A stretch of 64,000 bases of DNA from Silurus meridionalis (lineage: Eukaryota; Chordata; Actinopteri; Siluriformes; Siluridae): positions 15,846,490-15,910,489 of the forward strand of contig NC_060892.1 in the NCBI RefSeq assembly GCF_014805685.1, given 5' to 3'. The position numbers were made by a program, and so were the translations under genes. Positions 1 to 10,439 of this stretch are shown here, in pieces. The stretch's first letter is position 1. Each line of letters begins with the position of its first letter. The notes under the pieces are model-generated. The model made no database searches. It was not told the DNA's origin and saw nothing but the letters and a program-made list of their open reading frames with translations.

Positions 1-44
1 GAATGTGATCAGGAGCATGCCATGATAATGTGAGAGAAGTGTGA

Positions 45-76
45 GAGATAGAGAGAGAGAAAGAGAGAGAGAGAGA
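45..76. repeat. (GA)n microsatellite
   Basis: Interrupted GA dinucleotide tract read directly from the sequence. It is followed near 190-212 by a short TC-rich stretch. Confidence 0.9.
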
Positions 77-1939
77 TATCTTTTCATCCTCCAAAGCCCA
101 AAGTCAGAAAACTAGAGAGCCTGATGACAGAGCTGCAGCTTTTCTATCTCATTTCCTCTCTCCTTATCCCTTGTGCTTTCTCTCATTCTCTGTCTCTGTC
201 TCTCTCTCTCTCGTCTATCCTCCCTTACTGTCATCGCCTCACCCACAAAACATGCACTTTAACGTGATTCCCGTCAAAATAGGCCATTTAAAGACACACA
301 AAAAAAAGCTGATGGAGAAGAATAAGCAGAAGAAGCTATTACGCTTAACTTTGACATTTTGTGCACAGCGTTTGATTATGCGAGTGGCTCAGTTTGCTGA
401 GAGGATTGTGGATTGATTGAAGAACAGGAAAAGCTACATTGATCTCTGTAATAATGTGAATGATACTGCTGCCAATTACAGCAATCATGTTACGCCTTGC
501 TTCCGAGGCAAATGTTACCTGAAAGTGAAGCAATGGAGTGTTCCAGGCTGGAACAGACTAACTTTGCTGCTTTCATGTGCTGACAGAAGGAATAAACATA
601 TAAGAAAAGTATAGAAAGTATGTCAGAGCAAATGCCAGCTGCAGAACCTTACTTGCTGTTGACCTTTATCTTTTTATCAAGGTGACCCAATAAGTGATTG
701 GACGACATGGTACCTTTCACGTCTTTCATACATTTTCAAAGCCAGCGCCAGAGCATGCAATGACATTCGTACTGCCATTGACTCCACCACTCATCCACAC
801 ATATTAGTGATTGTATGCTCAAATGACCTGTTTTGTAATGTAAGATGGCACATCTCAACCCAAATAGGCAAAGTACAGTGTGATTTATAATTACATAAAA
901 CCTGTAGTCAGATTATTTTGATTTATCTGACAGCAATTAACCAGCTAGCTGACCCTATCCATCATTTTATTTGAAGTAACAAACATTGTTGCTAATTTAT
1001 TGAAAATATACTGTTATACAGCAGTCAGTATTATTTACACTCAACACAAACAACAAAAAATTCAAAAGTAAAATCTGTTTGTTTTGTCCAATAAAAAAAG
1101 ATCAACCTCACATAGGCTATCTACAAAAAATTTGTAGATTTTTCTGACCTATAAAACGTGTTAGCGGCATTGGCTTATGCCATTTGGCTGCCTTGGTTTA
1201 ATACCATTTATTTTCTCATTATTTTCTAGCTATATTATCTATACAGCTTAGACATCAAAATGCACAAACAAACAGGAGAAACTGCAACGTTTCCTGTTGA
1301 GGGTCTGTTTCAAACAGTTAACGCAGAACAAGACATGACTTTGCTAATGAAAATTTCCAAAGCTACGCTTAGTGTGCCTGAAGATACTTTTAGATAGATT
1401 CATTGAGAGGTCAAGGTCAGTGGAACTTGCCACAAATGACGGAACAATAATCCTAAAAAATAATTTCTGGAGATGAAGCTCAAAATGAAAGACATTCATG
1501 TTCAGTAATGTCAGAATGAGACAGTTCATTTTTTTTTTATTGAATCAGTCATTTTGAATCAGTCACCTTTTCTAACCAGCAGAAGACGGGTGTGATTACA
1601 AGGGGACACTGTTAGAAGGGATAACTGGTTTGGCCAGATCTGTGTTTGCATGAGAAAATGAGAAATGAGAAAAGCATAAGCGCACTTAACATACTTTACA
1701 TGGCACTGTAGCAGATCTTGTGTTAGATAGAAAAAAAAGTTTTTATATTGAACTGGTAGTGGTACAGTAGTAACACCCAAAGCAATTTAATTTAGAAGTA
1801 AATTTTTTGATGGAGAAAAAGTGTGATGCCCTGGATGAGCAATCCTGCTACTCTCCAGGTTGACAACTAGCATCAGGGTTTCATAGATGTAGAGGTAGTG
1901 TGTGATCTTTTATATTTCTGTCATTTTTTTATTTGTTAA
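77..1939. other. AT-rich unique DNA, no gene seen
   Basis: No ORF with recognisable protein similarity, no transposon ends and no RNA gene were seen. Short ORFs on both strands have no domain signature. About 660-800 is more GC-balanced and complex than its surroundings and could be regulatory, but nothing in the sequence proves it. Confidence 0.5.
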
Positions 1940-1940
1940 T

Positions 1941-1955
1941 GTGTGTGTGTGTGTG

Positions 1956-2000
<45 letters not shown>
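1941..2000. repeat. compound (TG)n(TC)n microsatellite
   Basis: Nine TG units run directly into about twenty TC units. ORFs translated across it (VCVCV, SLSLSL) are artefacts. Confidence 0.95.
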
Positions 2001-2005
<5 letters not shown>

Positions 2006-2167
2006 CTTCCCCATGGGCCTACTGCAACATGCTAACCTTGTTTGTGTTCAGTTCTTCTGCACTTATCAGGCAGCTATCACCAGTGTCCCGTGTCCTGCTG
2101 TATTTACACAGGACTCGAGGTGATCCAAAACACAAACTCTTCATCAAACACTGGTCGCACACATGAA

Positions 2168-2170
<3 letters not shown>

Positions 2171-2231
<61 letters not shown>
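2171..2231. repeat. (TG)30 microsatellite
   Basis: Uninterrupted TG array of about 61 bases, read directly. Confidence 0.97.
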
Positions 2232-2234
<3 letters not shown>

Positions 2235-3000
2235 TAAGAATATAAACAATGCATAATAAATGATGAAGATTAAAAATCTATAATCTTCCTCCTATTATGC
2301 TTTATTTATTCCTTTCATTAGTCAAAAAATAAATAAAAAATATTTCCAGAGTTCAATGCTGATATTCTATTCAAAATAGGTTACATAATAAAAAATAAAT
2401 TTGGAGCAGAAATAGTAAAGAGGAAATGCCTGAGGAAAAGTAAAAAGAGGATGGGATAAAACAAGCATGCAACTATGTTTTATTATTATTGGTTTATTGT
2501 TTCCTCTTCGAAATTTGCATCAGTTGTTTAATGTTGACAACTTAAAAGACTTTACCTTTATTTATATTATACTTATATCTTTCCACTGCAATAAGCTTAC
2601 AAGCTTAAAAAAAAAAATTTACCAGCTATTATTCCAGGTCAGGAGTTTTTATTAAGCTAAGGGCCAGAGTAACACTTTAATGATTGTCTTTGCGGTATCA
2701 AAAAGACCGCAGCTCAAACCCTCAGGTATTCATCTTTCTCTTTAGTTAACCATGAGAAAACTCGATTTTAATGCACGAAGAAGACAAACTTGAAATGTAA
2801 TAGTCAGCAAAAAATGTGTGGACAAAGAGATTATTCTGGCTGCTGCTTCTGACTTTTTTTCATCACTTTAAAAACTTATTTTCTGTGTATTTTCTTTATT
2901 AAAAGTTGTCTGATATCTTTCTTCTAAATGGTAAATGCATGTTAATGCTGTCACATATGGTGTGTAATAATCATACTAAAACACTTTATAAGGTTTTAGG
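2232..3000. other. AT-rich unique DNA, no gene seen
   Basis: Low-complexity A/T-rich sequence with short A runs. No coding, RNA or transposon signal was recognised. Confidence 0.5.
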
Positions 3001-3060
3001 ACTGAACCACTCAACTGATTTAGCACTGAACTGTTTCAGCACTGAACTGATTTAACACTG
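3001..3060. repeat. degenerate short tandem repeat
   Basis: Four imperfect copies of a unit resembling AGCACTGAACTGATTT lie head to tail immediately next to the mariner fragment. They are visible by eye; copies differ by substitutions and small indels. Confidence 0.65.
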
Positions 3061-3070
3061 CGAGGGGGGG

Positions 3071-3480
3071 TTATAAAATAGTTATTATTGCTAAGAAAAA
3101 ATTATGTAATGAAAACAAACGTTGGTCGTGAGCTTTGTCTTTCTCCATATATCCTCCACTTAAAGAGGCACACTTCCCCAAATGATGAAGGAGCTGGTGG
3201 AGACTGTCTTCGAAGAACCCTACTTTTCGTTCTTTGAAAGGCCTGCCAAGATGTGGTTTCTTCAAGTGATGAAAGTGGAAGAAACCACTGGCTGCAAGGT
3301 CGGGTGAGTAGGGGTGGATGGGGCAGAATTTTGTACCCCAAGTCGTACCCGAAGCCACCGTTCCATGAGTTGAATGGGCTGCCAAGTTATCATGAAGAAG
3401 ACGAACTCCCTTTGTGAGCATTCCACTAATCTTTGGTTTTGACCCACTAGCCGCATCATGCAGAATTATACCACAGTTTT
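3071..3480 (-). pseudogene. mariner (DD34D) transposase C-terminal fragment, dead
   Basis: A minus-strand ORF of 116 codons (3071-3421) carries the C-terminal part of a mariner-family transposase. The second catalytic aspartate lies in an LLHDN motif and is followed by YSPDLAASG, where the family has YSPDLAPSD. The spacing between the two catalytic positions is 34 residues, as expected of DD34D mariners, but the third catalytic Asp is Gly. A family-typical FFHFHHLKKP segment follows and the frame then decays. The N-terminal DNA-binding half and first catalytic Asp are absent, and I found no terminal inverted repeats, so this is an old fragment. Sure of the family; boundaries are approximate. 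Confidence 0.8.
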
Positions 3481-4617
3481 TTTTTAAACAAAAAAAAAAA
3501 GTTCTTGAATGTACTTATTTCTGGAGACATAATTTGGGCAAATGTTTTCAGTTTTTTCATAACATAATACGAATTTTATGACCTCCCCTTTTAAACCGAT
3601 TCATCAGAAACATCTGCCTTAAATGTTTATATATTACATTATAGAGAAAAATGTTAATAATAAAAAGAAATTTAAAAGAACTTATTTTTACATATGACTT
3701 TTTGCATGAATAATTTTTCCATAATTACATTTACACCAAATGTCCTCACATAATTCATAAGGTTCTTTTTTTCATTTTTTACTTTTTCATTTTTATTCAT
3801 GCATGTGAACTTCCAACATTTTTCTTTAGTTTTTTTATGTCATTTGTTTGTCTCCATGTGTAAGCATTATTTTTTTTATTTTTTTCACAAAGTTCATTTA
3901 TTTTCAAATGATGTTTTTCAAAATAAGTGCACATGTACCTATTTTTCACATTTCTTCTATTGTAATTTTTTTAATTGTCACATGCAATTTAAAAATTTAT
4001 TGCTGTTTGAATTTCCCAGCATAAATAATTTATTTACACATGATTTTCTTTATTTTTTCCAAATTAAGTGATGTCAATGACGAATCATTTATTATTTGCA
4101 TGATGTCACTTGAGTCATGCAAATTGAGTGCATAACATTGTGATTTAACATTGTGGTTTTATTTCCCACATTATCACACATGATGAGGGTTCTACAGACC
4201 TCACAGCATGACCACGACCACATTTTTCAGTTCATCTGAACTCACTCTCCACTTTTGGTCGATTTTTCCTGTGGTCCTTGAATTTGCCTGTACACAGGAG
4301 AGCACTTGTTGTGTGTTTAACGAGTCTTAATAAAATCTTTTCGGTGAGGAGATTGAGGTCTGGTGTCCTGCCTGTGCTCATCAGAAATTACTCTATGCTT
4401 GGGACTGTCAAAATGAAAGGGTCATCGTAAAGGTCTCCACATCCTCAGTGTGGAGGGGGAAAAAATTGTTTTTTTCACGGATTTACATTTAGTTGGTTAA
4501 ATTATAGATGGCAAAATGAAATACTTTTTGCCTCTTAAATAATTCTCCCTTCACTCCATTATCCATTCCAGAGGTTGTTTTTATGCCTGCTATTATAGAT
4601 GCTCATGTTTGTTATGT

Positions 4618-4620
<3 letters not shown>
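3481..4620. other. AT-rich DNA, no gene seen
   Basis: Very T-rich from about 3700 to 4080, with no recognisable coding or transposon sequence. About 4140-4400 is more complex and contains an AATAAA at about 4330; it could be the end of an old retroelement but I cannot assign it. Confidence 0.45.
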
Positions 4621-4621
<1 letters not shown>

Positions 4622-4679
<58 letters not shown>

Positions 4680-4692
4680 GTGTTTGTGTGTG
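4622..4692. repeat. (TG)n microsatellite
   Basis: Long TG array with a TATA interruption near 4669 and a second shorter TG run after it. Confidence 0.95.
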
Positions 4693-4880
4693 AAAGTGAG
4701 TGACTGCATAAAGCACATCAGCAACGTTGCCCCGAGCGAAAAGGCAGTTTGCTCTCTAATGGCAGAAAGAGGACAGAAGGCCTTCTGTTTAAAAATGGAT
4801 GGCTGTGATATGGCCAGATCAGCGCAAACAAACATCGCTGGCTAATTGGTTTGTCTGAAGGACGACAAAAAAAGAAAGAT
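4693..4880. other. unique complex block between two TG arrays, candidate conserved non-coding element
   Basis: About 190 bases of GC-balanced, non-repetitive sequence rich in short TF-like words (for example GGCTAATTGG near 4840). It sits between two TG microsatellites, which is typical of conserved non-coding elements in developmental gene deserts. This is inference from composition only; no coding frame is convincing. Confidence 0.25.

Positions 4881-4919
<39 letters not shown>
4881..4919. repeat. (TG)n microsatellite
   Basis: About 19 uninterrupted TG units. Confidence 0.95.
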
Positions 4920-4922
<3 letters not shown>

Positions 4923-5787
4923 AATGTGTGCATGTGGATGTGCTTTATGTTGCGGCCATCTCTGCTCGGACCTGCGGGGATGTTTATCTGAGCGTGGAGG
5001 CAGGAAATGGCTTCAGGCGTTCACATCGAGCATTAAAAGGCGACGGAAGTGCAAACTCACTCCAACCAAAGCTTCTTTCTCCAGAGAGCATAGAGCAGAC
5101 CTTCCTCATAAACCTTAAAAAAAGCAAAAAAATAACCCAGGCTAGGTTTTACGTTTATTACCTTTATGTGATTTGTTTCATTCACACTTATTTTCTTAAA
5201 ATTGATTCAATCCCTATTACACAGAATTATAAACATATAACCAATTTATTTTATTTAATTGAAAATAGTACGAAAGAATCCAGTAATTCAACTATTTCTG
5301 TTCACACATATTTCCCGGGATCTATCCCATGTCACACCTCAAAGCATTAGATAGAACTTCTGTTTTTATTTTGCTTCTTTATTGATGTTCAAATTTTCCT
5401 CCTGTTGTTGCTTCTGTGTACAACAGCCTCTTCACACATGGAGGTAAGACTGCATCTAAATTCTTGCCCCAGTCGAGTGACAATTTTTTATTATTACATA
5501 GATTTTTGTTTTATCCTGTTGTTGTTTTACTGTACAAATATATTTAATCAGCTCTCATAAAAACTTTGTATATTTTCTTGATAATTAAATGTCTTATTTT
5601 CACACACGAGCTTTACTTATCATTTCCCAGAAACCTTTCTTTGTTGATTTTTGTTTTCTTACCCTACAGTTGCTTCAAATGATCTTAGTTCATGTATGAT
5701 ATCATCAAGATAAAAAAATGATCGAGATGAAAAATCACCAAGATAATATCCGCATCATTGTGGATTGAACAGTCTGTTTACATAAAT
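4920..5787. other. unique DNA left of the DIRS element, no gene seen
   Basis: 4940-5110 is complex and GC-balanced; the rest is AT-rich. The longest frame (about 154 codons from 4886) begins in the TG array and shows no domain, so it is treated as chance. Confidence 0.45.
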
Positions 5788-5905
5788 CGTCTCTAGGTTA
5801 TGTATGTAATGCTGATTCTTAACAAGGCTTTGGGAATGCCTCTGCGTGACCATGCTCTGAACCACGTGTGTAATCAGTCCAACGGAAAAGCACAACGTCG
5901 CTGGC
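5788..5905. repeat. left inverted terminal repeat of the DIRS element
   Basis: From about 5825 (GCTTTGGGAATGCCTCTGCG) to the words CAGTCCAACGGAAA near 5890, this matches the reverse complement of the right end (about 12888-12945) with scattered differences. The outer about 25 bases, starting CGTCTCTAGGTTATG, are unique to this end and reappear inverted in the left half of the ICR. Confidence 0.8.
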
Positions 5906-6020
5906 GGGGTGACGTCACAACTAGGAAGTTATAAAAGCATTGGAAAGGGAAGGAAGCACTTGCAGAGATGCAGGGAGTGTGGAACCGAGACCTAGCGTCT
6001 TGTTCCCTCTGGGAACCAGG

Positions 6021-6091
6021 GTTACATATGTAACCTAGAGACGTTCCCCTTCAGGAACTTGAGCTTGTGTCAACAATGCATTGGGTACGAG
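6021..6091. repeat. internal complementary region (ICR) of the DIRS element
   Basis: The left half (GTTACATATGTAACCTAGAG to about 6050) is complementary to the outer left end at 5788-5812. The right half (TTCCCCTTCAGGAACTTGAG onward to about 6091) is complementary to the outer right end at about 12930-12973. This bridging arrangement is diagnostic of DIRS elements, where the ICR templates joining of the two ends into a circle. Confidence 0.8.
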
Positions 6092-6206
6092 AGTACAATA
6101 CTGCCAGAATGAACGATCCCTACCTAATGTTAATGGGCACAGCTAGGTTGAAAGACAGAGGGGCCAGGAGTGGCACTAAGGTCAAGGCTATAGGATCTGA
6201 CAAAGG

Positions 6207-6842
6207 TCAGTGGGGTAGACCAGCCCGCAGCATTGTAATTGTCCTGGAGAGACACACCAGAGAAAAAGACCACCATGCTCCGGGTTGAGTGAGCTCTGAC
6301 CATGAAAGGAGCGGGGAGACCAGAGGACTCATAAGAAGAGGAGATAGCATCCACAATCCACCTGCTGAGAGTCTGCTTATACACAGGGAGACCCTACTTA
6401 TATGGATAGCAGACGAACAGCTGGTGTAGAGAAAGCCACTGGTTTTGCCTGTGGTGAACTCCAGAAAGGAGGGGGTCACGAAAACGGAAAGGGTGTGAAG
6501 GTCCCCAACTCTTTTTAGAGACAAAATAGCCAGTAGAAAAACAGTATTTTCTGAACAGTTTATCAGAAATCTAAAGGGTACCTCAGGCAAGGGCTCGGAA
6601 AGAGGTTTAGACAGAGCCCCAGTCCTGAAGCCTTAGTCTCTGTGTACCATGGAGGAAACGTGTCACTAACGGGTTCTTCCCTAGCGACTGCTCAGCAAGC
6701 AGAGCATGATAAGTTGCAATTGTGGACACATAAACCTGTACAGTGGAACGAGAAAACCCTTTGGTGAACTGTTCCAGAAGGAATTCCAGCACTGGGCCAA
6801 CTGTGCAGTTAACTGAATCTAACCGGTGGCCTTCGCACCATG
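6207..6842 (-). pseudogene. DIRS tyrosine recombinase (integrase), broken
   Basis: Two adjoining minus-strand frames make up a DIRS-type tyrosine recombinase. Frame 6607-6843 holds the N-terminal core-binding part (FSRSTVQVYVSTIATYHALL, then SLGKNPLVTRFLHGTQRLR). Frame 6207-6590 holds the start of the catalytic domain (AILSLKRVGDLHTLSV), with the catalytic Arg expected in the LKRVGDL motif. The more C-terminal His/Arg/Tyr motifs are not recognisable before 6100. A frameshift or stop separates the frames near 6600. The enzyme would integrate circular cDNA. The LINE at 6843 cuts the gene off from the RT/RNase H region. The same domain occurs, also broken, at 62124-62700. Confidence 0.75.
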
Positions 6843-6877
6843 TCAAGTCAAGTCAAGTCAAGTCAAGTCAAGTCAAG
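6843..6877 (-). repeat. (CTTGA)7 tail of L2 copy 1
   Basis: Seven perfect TCAAG units on the plus strand, equal to CTTGA on the element strand, directly after the CAATAAAAGCCA block of the LINE 3' UTR. Copy 2 has five units. Confidence 0.95.
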
Positions 6878-7387
6878 TGGCTTTTATTGTCATTTTTACT
6901 ATACACAGTGGTACACAGTACACAGTAAAAACGAAACAACATTCCTCCGGAACCCTGGTGCTACACTAAACAACAAAACAACATAAAGTGCATCGAGTGC
7001 AGCCTGGTGCAAACAGTGCAAACAAAAGAACAGTACAGACAGACAGAGTGCAGACAGACAACACAAGACAAGACAAAAGACAAAAACCAAGCATAGCGCC
7101 GACTAGTAAACCTACTGTATACTTAAATATACAGTACTGTGTGAGGAGAAATGTAAAAACTATACCCAGGAGAAAGTACAAACAGAACAGAGCAATGTAG
7201 TGCAAAAAACAGCAGCAAGGAGGTGCAAAGACCGCATGTAAACATTCTATTGAATACAATAGGTGCAAAAACAGCATGTAAACATTATACTGAATATAAG
7301 GTGCGAGTATGAATAATAATAAATATATAAATGGTGGTGGAGTGGATCGAGATGAGTGATGATTGTGTTTAGTCCAGGTTGTACAGT

Positions 7388-10349
7388 TCAGTAACACACA
7401 GAGTGAGTGTGTGTGTGTGTGTGTGTGTAAGTGAGTGTGTGTGAGTTCTGTTCAGTTCTTTGTATTGAGAAGCCTGATGGCTTGTGGAAAGAAACTGTTA
7501 CACAGTCTTGTTGTGACGGCCCGAATGCTTCGGAACCGTTTTCCTGATGGTAGGAGGGTGAAGTATGTGTGTGAGGGGTGTGTGTGATCGTCCACAATGC
7601 TGTGTGCTTTGCGGATGCAGCGTGTGGTGTAAATGTCCATGATAGAGGGAGAGACTCGATGATCTTCTCAGCTGTCCTCACTATCCTCTGTAGGGTCTTG
7701 CTATCCGAGACGGTGCAATTCCCAAACCAGGCAGTGATGCAGCTGCTCAGGATGCTCTCAATGGTCCCTCTGTAGAACATGGACAGGATGGGGGGAGGGA
7801 GATGGGCTTTCCTCAGCCTTCTCAGGAAGTAGAGACGCTGCTGGGCTTTCTTGGTGATGGAGCTGGTGTTAAGTGACCAGGTGAGGTTGTCCGCCAGATG
7901 AACACCAAGGAATTTGGTGCTCTTGACGATCTCCACAGAGGATCCATCGATAATCAGTGGAGATTGGTCGCTCTGTGCTCGCCTGAAGTCCACAACCATC
8001 TCTTTCGTTTTGTCCACGTTCAGAGACAGGTTGTTTGCTCCACACCAGGCAGTTAACCGTTGCACCTCTTCTCTATATGCTGACTCATCGTTCTTGCTGA
8101 TTAGACCCACCACGGTCGTGTCATCAGCGAACTTGATGATGTGGTTCGAGCTGTGCATTGCTACACAGTCGTGAGTCAGCAGAGTGAACAGCAGTGGACT
8201 GAGCACACAGCCCTGAGGGGCTCCAGTGCTCAGTGTGGTGGTGCTGGAGATGCTGTTCCCGATCCTGACTGCCTGAGGTCTCCCAGTCAGGAAATCCAGG
8301 ATCCAGTTGCAGAGAGAGGTGTTCAGGCCCAGAAGGTTCAACTTCTCGATCATGTGCTGAGGAATGACTGTGTTGAATGCTGAGCTGAAATCAGTGAACA
8401 GCATTCGTACATACGAGTCCTTGTTATCCAGGTGGGTGAGGGCCAGGTGGAGGGTTGTGGAGATAGCATCGTCCGTGGAACGGTTTGGACAATACGCAAA
8501 CTGCATGGGGTCCAGGTAGGGTGGAAGCTGTGTCTTGATGTGCCTCATGACGAGCCTCTTGAAGCACTTCATCACGATGGGAGTGAGCGCGACGGGACGG
8601 GTGTCATTGAGGCAGGAGACAGTCGATTTCTTTGGCACAGGAACGATGGTCGTTGTCTTGAGGCACGTGGGAACAACGTTACTGCTCAGGGAGATGTTGA
8701 AGATGTCAGTGAAGACATCTGCTAGTTGTTCTGCACATTCCCTGAGCACTCTGCCAGGAATGTTGTCAGGTCCAGCAGACTTCCGTGGGTTAACTCTGCA
8801 TAAAGTTTTCCTCACTTCAGCTGTGGTTAGACAGAGCACCTGGTCAGTGGGAGGAGGGATGGTCTTCCTCGCCACCACATTGTTCTGTACCTCAAACCGG
8901 GCGTAGAAGTCGTTCAGCACATCTGGGAGGGAGGCGGCACGGTCACAAGCAGGTGATGTGGTCTTGTAATTCGTGATCGCCTGGATGCCCTGCCACATGC
9001 GCCGAGTGTCTCCACTGTCCTGGAAGTGGTCGTGGATTTTCTTCGCGTGCGCGCGCTTTGCCTCTCTGATAGCATGAGACAGTTTGGCCCTTGCTGTTTT
9101 TAAGGTCGCCTTGTCCCCTGTTCTGAAGGCAGAGTCTCTTTGTTTCAACAGCGCACGCACATTTGCAGTCATCCACGGCTTCTGGTTGAGCGTAGTGATG
9201 GTCTTGGAGATGGTCACATCGTCAACGCACTTGCTGATGTAGCAGGTCACTGATGACGTGTACTCCTCCAAGTTAATGGAATCGCCGTTGGTTGCAGCCT
9301 CTCTTAACATGTCCCAGTCAGTGCAGTCAAAACAGTCCTGAAGAGCAGAAGTAGCTCCTTCTGGCCAGGTTTTCACCTATTTCAGAACCGGTTTAGAGCG
9401 TCTGATGAGCGGTCTGTATGCTGGAATAAGCATAACAGAGCTGTGGTCTGAGTATCCGAGATGGGGCGGGCTCCGCACGATACGTGCCGGGGATGTTTGT
9501 GTAAACAAGATCCAGCGTGTTCGCTCCTCTCGTTGCAAAGTCCACATGCCGATGGAGTTTAGGAAGCACAGTCTTGAGAATCGCATGGTTGAAATCTCCG
9601 GCGATGATAAACAATCCGTCGGGGTGAGCATTCTGCAGGTCGCTAATAGCGCCGTAGAGTTCACACAGTGCCTCCTTAGCATTAGCGCTGGGAGGAATGT
9701 ACACTCCGACGATGTAAACTGTGGTGAATTCCCGTGGTAAATAAAAAGGTCTGCATCTTACAGTCACAAACTCCACTAGCGATGAGCAGTAGCATGAAAC
9801 AAGCACAGAGTTCTTACACCATTCCGTGTTGATATAAACACACACGCCACCACCGCGAGTCTTACCGCACAGAGCTGCATTTCTGTCGGCTCGAAACACG
9901 GTTAGCCCGTCTAGCTGGATGGCGGCGTCCGGAACTCTGTCGCTGAGCCACGTCTCCGTAAAAACAAAGACGCAACAGTCTCTAAACTCTCACCGTGTGG
10001 TTTGCTGGAGTCGGATGTAGTCCAGTTTATTATCCAGGGAGCAGACATTGGAAAGAAGAATGGACGGGAGGGCCGGCCGGCTAGGGTTAGCATTTAGCTT
10101 AGCACGGACACCCGCCCACTTGCCACGCTTCCGCTTCCTCGAACAGCGCTTTCGACGTCTCCTCTCCCGGCCACCGGCATCAGGTAACACCGAGGTCTGG
10201 GGGCCTGGTCTTTGTGGCCGAGGTCGCAGCAAGCCGAGGTCGCGAAGGTTGTTAATAAGATCATCATGCAGATTGTTGGTTGCATAATGCCTGTACTGTA
10301 GCAGTGTCTGGTGGTCGTACACATGAACACAGCTGACTTTGGTGTCCAT
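7388..10349 (-). pseudogene. L2 ORF2: AP endonuclease plus reverse transcriptase, disabled
   Basis: The frame appears to start at 10349 ([12 protein letters not shown]). A basic, Arg/Lys-rich stretch ([17 protein letters not shown]) is followed by an APE-type endonuclease with [28 protein letters not shown] and GDFNHA motifs, then a linker and the RT (7388-9376) with [36 protein letters not shown] and the catalytic FADD (about 8120-8145). The protein would nick target DNA and copy the RNA in place. Lesions: TGA at 9990-9992 (CGA in copy 2), TAG at 9377-9379 (CAG in copy 2), a frameshift near 9465-9500 in the endonuclease, and a one-base loss near 7655 that changes the C-terminus. The last codons down to 7388 read through the TG array and are not real protein. 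Confidence 0.9.
7405..7428. repeat. (TG)n inside the L2 3' UTR
   Basis: Twelve TG units in the LINE 3' UTR. L2 copy 2 has a shorter TG run at the equivalent place (about 33889-33908), so the array belongs to the element. Confidence 0.9.
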
Positions 10350-10439
10350 GTATTGTGGAAGGTCGGGCTAAATATGGTGAAAGCAGCATTTTTGGATCCG
10401 GAGAGGCCGCCGCCATCTTGGATACAATAATTTAAATGT

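Larger units (their letters stand above)
6843..10435 (-). mobile_element. L2-clade LINE, nearly full length, inserted in the DIRS element (copy 1)
   Basis: About 3.6 kb minus-strand non-LTR retrotransposon. Its 3' end is a run of seven CTTGA units (6843-6877), the short-repeat tail used by CR1/L2 LINEs instead of poly-A. It has a 3' UTR with a TG array, a single long ORF with endonuclease then reverse transcriptase, and a GC-rich 5' region ending at a GCCGCCATCTTGGAT block (as read on the plus strand) that is shared with copy 2 at 36749-36763. Aligning the flanks with the other DIRS copy suggests a 4-bp target duplication ATGT (6840-6843 and 10436-10439), which is short and so uncertain. The copy is disabled by two stops and frameshifts. 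Confidence 0.9.

Noticed and set aside
1902..2249. Several overlapping frames on both strands over TG and TC arrays
   Set aside because: They translate to VCVC, THTH or SLSL strings caused by the microsatellites. The same applies to frames at 4593-4933, 15753-16300, 22089-22842, 41055-41322 and 47354-48189.
4886..5350. 154-codon frame
   Set aside because: It begins inside the TG array, lacks any domain and reads into AT-rich DNA.
6843..6877. Short direct repeats as a possible CRISPR-like array
   Set aside because: A five-base repeat without spacers, at the 3' end of a LINE; it is the L2 tail, and the DNA is eukaryotic.
7388..7640. C-terminal part of the 662-codon LINE frame as genuine protein
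   Set aside because: Comparison with L2 copy 2 shows a one-base loss near 7655; downstream codons run out of frame into the 3' UTR and TG array.
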